Source: Bacillota bacterium
GTDB lineage: Bacteria > Bacillota > Clostridia > Peptostreptococcales > Anaerovoracaceae
Direction: 5' to 3'
DNA length: 21,082 bases
NCBI GenBank assembly: GCA_016302925.1
Contig: JAEDMR010000009.1
Coordinates: 1-21,082, forward strand
Shown: positions 14,530-19,984 of the stretch, piece by piece
Layout of the letters: every line of letters starts with the position of its first letter
Numbering within the stretch: the stretch's first letter is position 1
The notes under the pieces: generated by a model
Seen by the model: the letters and a program-made list of their open reading frames with translations, nothing else
What the model was told of the DNA's origin: nothing
Database searches by the model: none
Made by a program: the position numbers and the translations under genes

Positions 14530-16206
14530 ATGAAGATTCAGTTTTGCGGTGCATCCATGGGGGTAACCGGGTCCTGTCACATGCTTTCCACGGACAATCA
14601 TAAGATTCTTCTGGACTGCGGTCAGTTTCAGGGAGGAAAGGAGATGGAAAAGCTCAACGCAGAGCCTTTTCCGTTCGATGCAGAGGAAATCGAATGCGTG
14701 CTTTTGAGCCATGCACATATCGACCACTGCGGCCGTCTGCCGCTGCTGGCAAAGCGTGGGTTCAAGGGCAGCATATACTGTACCGATGCCACAGCGGATC
14801 TGCTGGAGGTCATGCTGAAGGACAGTGCATACATTCATGAAAAGGACGCGGAATGGCAGTCCAGAAGGAATGCCAGAACCGGTAAGCCGCCGGTGGAACC
14901 GCTGTATACCATAAAAGATGCCGAGGCTGCACTGAAGCTGGTGAAGCCGGTCCTCTACGATCAGCTGATTGAGCTGAACGACAGCATGCGGATTGTATTC
15001 AACGATGCGGGTCATATTCTGGGATCCGCCATTACGGAGCTCTGGGTGGATGAAGGAGAAACCACATCTAAAATTGTTTTCTCCGGGGATCTGGGTGTCA
15101 TGGACCGGCCGATCCTGCGGAACCCTGTGAAAATCAAAAAAGCCGATTATGTGATAATGGAAACTACATACGGCAGCCGTCTGCATCCGCAGAATGCAAC
15201 CAGCATCGACCAGCTGATTCAGATCACGCTGAAGACGGTGAAGCGGGGAGGCAATGTGATCATCCCGTCCTTCGCCGTGGGCAGGACGCAGGAGCTGATT
15301 TATCAGTTCAACATGTTCTATGAGCAGCATAAGGAATATCAGAAAGACCTGGAAAATGTCAATGTATATATAGACAGCCCGATGGCCACCACAGCCACCG
15401 AGGTATTTAAAAAGAATGCACAGGTCTTCGATGAGGAGACCAGAAACTATATCCTCAGCGGTGATAATCCTCTGGATTTCAAGAATTTGAAATTCACCAG
15501 AAACACAGCGGATTCGCAGATGCTGAATACAGATAAAACGCCGAAGATTATCATCTCTGCCAGCGGAATGTGCGAAGCAGGACGGATTCGTCATCACCTG
15601 AAGCACAATCTGTGGGATGCACGGAACAGCGTGATTTTCGTGGGCTATCAGGCGGAAGGGACCCTGGGACGTTCACTGGTGGAAGGTGCAAAAGAAGTGA
15701 AACTCTTTGGAGAGGCCATCAGTGTCAATGCAGAAATCTACAACCTGGAAGGTTTCTCCGGACATGCGGACCAGAAGGGACTTCTGGACTGGCTGGGCGG
15801 ATTCCAGGCGAAGCCGAAACAGATATTCCTGGTTCACGGCGAAGCAGAGTCCAAACATGCCTTCGCAGAGAAGATACGGGAAGTCTATGGTTATGAGCCG
15901 GTAGTTATTGAAGGCAACTCCGAATTTGAACTGGAAACAGGCACACTTCTCAGTAAGGAAGAGATTATCTGGGATGCCATCGATGAAGACGATCTGAATA
16001 ACCTGAAAGAGAAGATTGCCGACGTGGAAAAGAACCTGCAGAATCTGCTGGAGAACACAAAGGGTGCTGTAAACAGCACGATTTCTCCGGAGAAACTGCA
16101 GAACATCAACAATATCATGCTGGAACTGGAAAAGGCATCCCTCAATCTGGGATCTTCCATTACAGCAGAAGACAGAGATACGACACCGCTCAGCGAGCAG
16201 AAGTAA
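14530..16206 (+). CDS. MBL-fold/beta-CASP ribonuclease-like protein
   Basis: This 558-residue metallo-beta-lactamase-fold protein has a beta-CASP insert and the RNA-specificity domain, the architecture of CPSF73-like ribonucleases. The two-zinc site is complete: H61, H63, D65, H66 (SHAHIDH), H162 (DAGHILGSA), D187 (FSGDLG) and H436 (LVHGE); H412 (SGHAD) is the conserved beta-CASP histidine. The sequence SASGMCEAGRIRHHL is the usual beta-CASP block. About 80 residues after the catalytic core form an acidic, mostly helical tail ending in a polar segment. It lacks the length and order of RNase J. AGGAGG precedes the ATG. Endo- or exonuclease action on RNA is inferred from family. Confidence 0.9.
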   Translation: MKIQFCGASMGVTGSCHMLSTDNHKILLDCGQFQGGKEMEKLNAEPFPFDAEEIECVLLSHAHIDHCGRLPLLAKRGFKGSIYCTDATADLLEVMLKDSAYIHEKDAEWQSRRNARTGKPPVEPLYTIKDAEAALKLVKPVLYDQLIELNDSMRIVFNDAGHILGSAITELWVDEGETTSKIVFSGDLGVMDRPILRNPVKIKKADYVIMETTYGSRLHPQNATSIDQLIQITLKTVKRGGNVIIPSFAVGRTQELIYQFNMFYEQHKEYQKDLENVNVYIDSPMATTATEVFKKNAQVFDEETRNYILSGDNPLDFKNLKFTRNTADSQMLNTDKTPKIIISASGMCEAGRIRHHLKHNLWDARNSVIFVGYQAEGTLGRSLVEGAKEVKLFGEAISVNAEIYNLEGFSGHADQKGLLDWLGGFQAKPKQIFLVHGEAESKHAFAEKIREVYGYEPVVIEGNSEFELETGTLLSKEEIIWDAIDEDDLNNLKEKIADVEKNLQNLLENTKGAVNSTISPEKLQNINNIMLELEKASLNLGSSITAEDRDTTPLSEQK

Positions 16207-16246
16207 CAGCGGCGGGCAGAAATAGCAGCAATAGACGGAGGAATCC

Positions 16247-16891
16247 ATGCACAATGTCATCGTAATCGGAATTGCCGGCGGGACAGGTTCCGGCAAGAGT
16301 ACCATGATCCATAAAATCAAAGAAGAGTTTCATGACGATATCGCCATTCTCAGCCATGATTTTTACTATAAGTCCCATAACGATATCCCTTTCGAGGAAC
16401 GAAAAAAGCTGAACTACGATCATCCGGATGCATTTGACACAGATCTGATGATCCGGCATATTTATCAGCTGAAAAACTGGCAGACAGCAGACCGGCCGGT
16501 CTATGACTTTACCATCCACAACCGGATCGATGAGACGGTCCGGGTGAGTCCTGCCAAGGTGGTGGTGGTGGAGGGGATCCTGATTTTCGAGAACAAACAG
16601 CTGCGGGATCTGTGCGATATCAAGGTGTTCATCGATACAGACGCCGATGTGCGGATCATCCGCCGTATTCTCCGCGATGTGCGGGAGCGGGGACGGACCC
16701 TGGACTCGGTGGTGAGCCAGTATCTGACCACGGTAAAGCCAATGCACGAGCAGTTCGTGGAACCGAGCAAAAAATATGCGGATGTCATCATTCCGGAGGG
16801 CGGCTACAATCGGGTCGCATTGGAAATGCTCAACGAGCGGATTCATGCGCTGCTGAAAAAAAGTGAAGAAGAGGGAGGCAGAATCATTTGA
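16247..16891 (+). CDS. udk: Uridine kinase
   Basis: Uridine kinase phosphorylates uridine and cytidine to UMP and CMP in pyrimidine salvage. The 214-residue protein begins with P-loop GGTGSGKS (11-18), followed by the nucleoside-binding HDFYYKSH, then NYDHPDAFD, RPVYDFTIH and VVVVEGILIF, all hallmark Udk segments. The lid region RDVRERGRTLDSVVSQY with MHEQFVEPSKKYADVIIPEGG is complete. GGAGG lies upstream of the ATG. Its TGA overlaps the TTG start of the EamA gene by three bases, so the two are probably translationally coupled. Confidence 0.95.
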   Translation: MHNVIVIGIAGGTGSGKSTMIHKIKEEFHDDIAILSHDFYYKSHNDIPFEERKKLNYDHPDAFDTDLMIRHIYQLKNWQTADRPVYDFTIHNRIDETVRVSPAKVVVVEGILIFENKQLRDLCDIKVFIDTDADVRIIRRILRDVRERGRTLDSVVSQYLTTVKPMHEQFVEPSKKYADVIIPEGGYNRVALEMLNERIHALLKKSEEEGGRII

Positions 16892-17796
16892 CCTGGCTTC
16901 TGATGCTGATACTCTGCATGCTGTGGGGGCTTTCCTTTCTGGGAACGAAGGCTCTGCTGGATGTACTGGCACCGATGGAAATCCTGGCAGTCCGGTGGAT
17001 GCTGGCGTTTGTCATGTTCGCGCTGCTTGTGGCCTTTCGGGTGATCAAGGTGGACTACCGGGACAAGCCTGTGGGAAAGCTTCTGGTGGCGGCTGCGCTG
17101 CAGCCCTGTCTCTATTCTATCCTGGAAACCTGGGGCGTGAAGCTGACGACCGCATCGGAGACTTCCATCTTTATTGCTCTGGTGCCGCTGGTGGTAGTGC
17201 TCATGAACCGGTTGTTTTTCAAAAGAAATGTCAATCGGAAGGTGCTCTTTGCCATCGTTCTGTCTTTTGCCGGTGTGCTGGTCTGCGTACTGTTTTCGCC
17301 GGGTTTTTCGGCGGGCAGCAAGCTGCTGGGATACCTGATTCTCATCGGGGCTGTGACGGCCGGTTCCGGGTATACGGTGTATTCGGTCCGCATCGGCGCA
17401 AAATTTACTCCCATGGAGATTACCTTTGTGCTGACCATTGCGGGCAGCGTGTTTTTCAATGTACTGTCGCTGGCAGAGGGAAACGGTCTGCGGGCTTACG
17501 CCGTGTTTTTCAGCGACTTCCGGGCCATGGGTGCACTGCTGTATCTGGGAATCGGCTGCTCCTGTGTGGCCTATATGATTTTCAATTTGGTCCTGTCCCG
17601 CCTGAAGACGGAGATTGTGGCCACCGTGCAGACCAATCTGATTACCGTTATCGGTGTAGTAGCCGGGATTCTTCTGGGCGGCGAGCCATGGGGATGGTAT
17701 ACTGCGGTGGGACTTGTGATGACCGTTACGGGCATCTGCATTTCTGCACTGGCGGACAGCCGGCAGGAACCGGAATACGAAATGAAAATGAAATAA
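16888..17796 (+). CDS. EamA/DMT superfamily transporter
   Basis: This 302-residue protein has about ten hydrophobic helices arranged as two EamA repeats (approximately residues 1-138 and 148-292). The first begins LMLILCMLWGLSFLGTKALL, the usual opening of the family. The second half has ITVIGVVAGILLGGEPWGWYTAVG, matching the conserved EamA ending. Members export amino acids, metabolites or drugs; the substrate cannot be told here. The start is TTG, with GGGAGG at 16873-16878 and nine bases of spacing, overlapping the udk stop. No ATG in the first conserved helix fits better. Confidence 0.88.
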   Translation: MTWLLMLILCMLWGLSFLGTKALLDVLAPMEILAVRWMLAFVMFALLVAFRVIKVDYRDKPVGKLLVAAALQPCLYSILETWGVKLTTASETSIFIALVPLVVVLMNRLFFKRNVNRKVLFAIVLSFAGVLVCVLFSPGFSAGSKLLGYLILIGAVTAGSGYTVYSVRIGAKFTPMEITFVLTIAGSVFFNVLSLAEGNGLRAYAVFFSDFRAMGALLYLGIGCSCVAYMIFNLVLSRLKTEIVATVQTNLITVIGVVAGILLGGEPWGWYTAVGLVMTVTGICISALADSRQEPEYEMKMK

Positions 17797-17845
17797 GTGG
17801 ATATACTGCGCAGGACGGGCTTCTGATCATATCAGGAGGTACCCT

Positions 17846-18250
17846 ATGAAGGACTATCAGCTAAAGTCTATCAAGTCCTGCAAACTGCCGGAAGCAGTTT
17901 ACCGCCAGGCATTATGGGCGGTAAAGGATCTTCCGCGGATGAAGGAAAAACTCATGGAACTGGAGGAGATGCTGGACTGCCTGCCCTCAGCATATGTGGA
18001 TACGCCGAGGAAAAGCAGCGGTACGGTCAGCGACCAGACGGCACAGCTGGCCAGCCGGATGGCAAATCTGGCGTTTCGGATCCAGATGATTGAGAGAAGC
18101 CTTCAGGCTGTCCCGGCGGTGTACCGGGATGGCATACTGGGGAAGCTGGCATATGGCATTCCCTACAGCGACTGCTTTCATGCAAACACATGGAAGCGGT
18201 GGCAGCAGGTTTACCTTTATCAGGTGGCCATGGAACTGCACTTGTATTGA
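17846..18250 (+). CDS. Hypothetical protein, phage ArpU/RinA-like regulator
   Basis: This 134-residue soluble protein is mostly helical. The N-terminal LPEAVYRQALWAVKDLPRMK and the C-terminal RDGILGKLAYGIPYSDCFHANTWKRWQQVYLYQVA resemble phage-type sigma-like or ArpU/RinA transcription activators found in clostridial genomes, where the C-terminal half has the look of a sigma region 4 helix-turn-helix. That assignment comes from resemblance and remains uncertain. No phage gene is near. AGGAGG precedes the ATG. It is the last gene of the group; a strong terminator starts 11 bases after the stop. Confidence 0.55.
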   Translation: MKDYQLKSIKSCKLPEAVYRQALWAVKDLPRMKEKLMELEEMLDCLPSAYVDTPRKSSGTVSDQTAQLASRMANLAFRIQMIERSLQAVPAVYRDGILGKLAYGIPYSDCFHANTWKRWQQVYLYQVAMELHLY

Positions 18251-18261
18251 AGGAACAGTTG

Positions 18262-18312
18262 GGAGGGGCCCCATGGGGCGCGGAAGCGCGGCATGGGGCT
18301 CCTCCTTTTTTT
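18262..18312 (+). terminator. Long GC-rich Rho-independent terminator
   Basis: GGAGGGGCCCCATG (18262-18275) pairs with CATGGGGCTCCTCC (18292-18305): 14 pairs, one of them G-U. Inside is a second small hairpin, GCGC-GGAA-GCGC. Seven T follow (18306-18312). It ends the 11863-18250 group and insulates the Tad-like operon. Confidence 0.9.
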
Positions 18313-18318
18313 GTTGTG

Positions 18319-18340
18319 GCGGAGGATGGGCGGAGGATGG
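18319..18340 (+). repeat. 11-nt tandem direct repeat, G-rich
   Basis: GCGGAGGATGG occurs twice head to tail with no gap (18319-18329 and 18330-18340), just after the terminator T-run. Each copy contains GGAGG followed by ATG. The many GG pairs could in principle form a two-layer G-quadruplex. Confidence 0.7.
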
Positions 18341-18356
18341 GAGAGAAAAAGAAGAA

Positions 18357-18455
18357 ATGGGAATAAATGGTGATTTTGTCGATTGCCGTCGAATCCCGGC
18401 GAAAGTGGATGAAATCTGTAAGTTTGTGTCGAAATATGTAAGAAAATACTTGTAA
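18357..18455 (+). CDS. Possible small ORF, 32-residue amphipathic peptide
   Basis: ATG 18357 opens a 32-codon frame ending at TAA 18453-18455. Its C-terminal half would be a cationic amphipathic helix: V17, I20, C21, V24, Y27, V28 and Y31 fall on one face and K16, D18, K22, K26, R29 and K30 on the other. The ribosome binding site is poor: GGGAG is 13 bases upstream, with only AGAAGAA next to the start. The same DNA carries the 10-bp phased motifs, which are not in codon register, so a regulatory explanation competes with coding. Confidence 0.22.
   Translation: MGINGDFVDCRRIPAKVDEICKFVSKYVRKYL
18377..18443. promoter_or_regulatory. Phased 10-bp array of 0A-box-like heptamers
   Basis: Heptamers TGTCGAT (18377), CGTCGAA (18387), CGGCGAA (18397) and TGTCGAA (18427) lie on exact multiples of 10 bp; degenerate copies occupy the same phase at 18407 (GGATGAA), 18417 (TGTAAGT) and 18437 (TGTAAGA). 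TGTCGAA is the Spo0A-box consensus, and tandem boxes with 10-bp spacing are how Spo0A dimers bind. The array ends 100 bp before the CpaB-like start. No -35/-10 pair with standard spacing is convincing downstream. Confidence 0.42.
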
Positions 18456-18543
18456 ATTTTTGTTAGATTGTACTGAAAGCAACGTTCAAATGTGGTAATC
18501 TGTTAGTGTTCAGAAATGGATAAGAAACAGGAGGAAACCGGGA

Positions 18544-19140
18544 ATGAAGAAACGAATTACAGGACTGATTCTGATTGCAGCATCTCTTGTGTGTCTGGGA
18601 TTTTGGGAGTTTTGGGGAAGAGAACACCTTTCCTATGAAAAAGTTCTTGTATTCTGTCAGGACACGGCGCGAAACACTATGGTGGAGGAAAGCCTTCTGG
18701 AGATCGTCCTGATGGAAGAACCGCCAGAGGGCGCACTGGGGCCGGAGGACGCATCAAACCTGCTGAATCTGGAAACGGTACAGTATGTGCCGGCGGGAAC
18801 GCCGCTGTTTTCAGAATACTTTCAGGATCCGAGGCTGTCGGTGGGCGGAACCAGCGGACAGTATGTGCTTTCGATTCCCAACCAGTGGCTGCTTTCTTAT
18901 CCGCAGACGCTGCGGCGGGGGGACACAGTACGGTTCTACTGTGAAGGGGCCATCGTACTTTCGGCTGTGGTAGCCTATGCCAGAGACAGCAGCAATCAGG
19001 AAGTGGTCTCTGCAGATGATGAACGTCTGAAGGCATCGGCGCCGGTCAGTCTGGTGGAAGTCATTGTCGATGAAGAAAAAGCGATGAAGCTGGGAACGCT
19101 GGGAGAGGAAGGAAAGAAATTCGTCCTTCTTTACAGCTGA
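18544..19140 (+). CDS. SAF domain protein, CpaB/RcpC-like
   Basis: This 198-residue protein has a basic N-terminus and one hydrophobic helix (about 5-24), so most of it should be outside the membrane. Following this is a SAF-like region: a segment with VPAGTPLFSEYF, then GQYVLSIPNQWL and LRRGDTVRFYCEGAIVLSAVVAYARD, the pattern of Flp-pilus assembly protein CpaB, which helps build the secretion channel in Tad systems. Overall similarity to classical CpaB is weak, and the call relies heavily on the next two genes. AGGAGG (18529-18534) lies nine bases before the ATG. It heads the last operon. Confidence 0.66.
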   Translation: MKKRITGLILIAASLVCLGFWEFWGREHLSYEKVLVFCQDTARNTMVEESLLEIVLMEEPPEGALGPEDASNLLNLETVQYVPAGTPLFSEYFQDPRLSVGGTSGQYVLSIPNQWLLSYPQTLRRGDTVRFYCEGAIVLSAVVAYARDSSNQEVVSADDERLKASAPVSLVEVIVDEEKAMKLGTLGEEGKKFVLLYS

Positions 19141-19192
19141 TCCGGCGATTGCAAAGAGAAAGTAAAAGACAGGAAAGAATGGAAGACGTGAA

Positions 19193-19984
19193 ATGAAGAA
19201 ATGTGTGGTGTTTTATGGCGGTGACAGTCAGACCGGAACGACCATGATCGCAGTCTCTGCTGCAGAGATGCTGGCAGGAGCCGGGAAACGAATTCTGCTG
19301 GTCGGTGCATCCTCCCAACTCGTGGATCCGTGGCTGCCCCAATCTGCCGTATCTTCTATGGATGACCTTTATCCCGCATTGAAAGAAGGAATGCTGACTG
19401 CGGACGAAATCCGCCGGACCGTGATGACAGCACGGGGCGTGGATATTTTGTCGGGAACAGGAAGCGGATACATCAGGAAATTCGGAACGAAGGATCTGGA
19501 AACGGTGTGCAGTCTGATCTGTGAGGATTATGACTGGATTCTTGCAGATTGCGGCTGCGGGCCGCCGGAGGGTCTGACAATGGCAGCACTGCAATGTGGG
19601 CAGAAGGCGGTTCTGGTCCTTACCCAGCAGGAGAAATGCCTGCAGCGGTTTGCAGCTAAGCTCAGCGGGCTGGAACGTGCACTTCCGCCGCAGCAGCTGT
19701 ACGTGGTGAATAAATTCAATGATTCCGGGGCATTTTATACAGAAAAAGAGCTGGCAGGAAGACTTGGCTGCGGACCGGAGAATCTGAGAACCGTTGCGTA
19801 TGTTCCCTTTGGCTGGCAGGCGGAAATGGATCGTGTTCCGCTGCTGAAGCACCGGAAATTCAGAAGAGACATGGAAAAGATTACCGGATGGATCGGGGAG
19901 GGAGAAGGACTTGAAGAAAGACGGACAGGAAGAACAATACGAAGGCTTTTATCAGCTTTGCCGCATGGCAGAGACGATCTTTGA
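19193..19984 (+). CDS. CpaE/TadZ-like P-loop protein with degenerate Walker A
   Basis: This 263-residue protein has the MinD/ParA-type fold pattern: strand CVVFYGG, then DSQTGTTMIAVSAAEML (11-27), RILLVGA, a middle region with DILSGTGSGY, and WILADCGCGPP (115-125), the Walker A'/B-like strand with D119. It is placed between CpaB-like and CpaF-like genes, where CpaE/TadZ belongs; that family localises the pilus machine to the pole. The P-loop reads GGDSQTGTT, with T where the canonical lysine would be and no signature lysine at the N-terminal side. The N-terminal receiver-like domain of classical CpaE is absent. A GGAAG stands before the ATG. Its last 74 bases overlap the next gene. Confidence 0.68.
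   Translation: MKKCVVFYGGDSQTGTTMIAVSAAEMLAGAGKRILLVGASSQLVDPWLPQSAVSSMDDLYPALKEGMLTADEIRRTVMTARGVDILSGTGSGYIRKFGTKDLETVCSLICEDYDWILADCGCGPPEGLTMAALQCGQKAVLVLTQQEKCLQRFAAKLSGLERALPPQQLYVVNKFNDSGAFYTEKELAGRLGCGPENLRTVAYVPFGWQAEMDRVPLLKHRKFRRDMEKITGWIGEGEGLEERRTGRTIRRLLSALPHGRDDL

Noticed and set aside
14494..15606. 370-codon minus-strand frame opposite the beta-CASP gene
   Set aside because: The sense strand has every catalytic residue of the family; the antisense product has no motif.
16863..17849. 328-codon + frame overlapping the EamA transporter
   Set aside because: It is rich in C, G and R and has no motif; the alternative frame encodes a clear ten-helix EamA protein. It is a shadow.
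18090..18455. 121-codon + frame overlapping the phage-regulator-like gene and its terminator
   Set aside because: It reads through a strong terminator hairpin and its first half is a shadow of the 17846-18250 gene; only the last 32 codons are kept as a weak candidate.
18450..18501. Standard sigma-A promoter for the Tad-like operon (TTGTAA/TTGTTA/TTGTAC with TAATCT)
   Set aside because: None of these pairs has 16-18 bp spacing; TTGTAC to TAATCT is 22 bp, which is suggestive of Spo0A-activated promoters but too weak to list.
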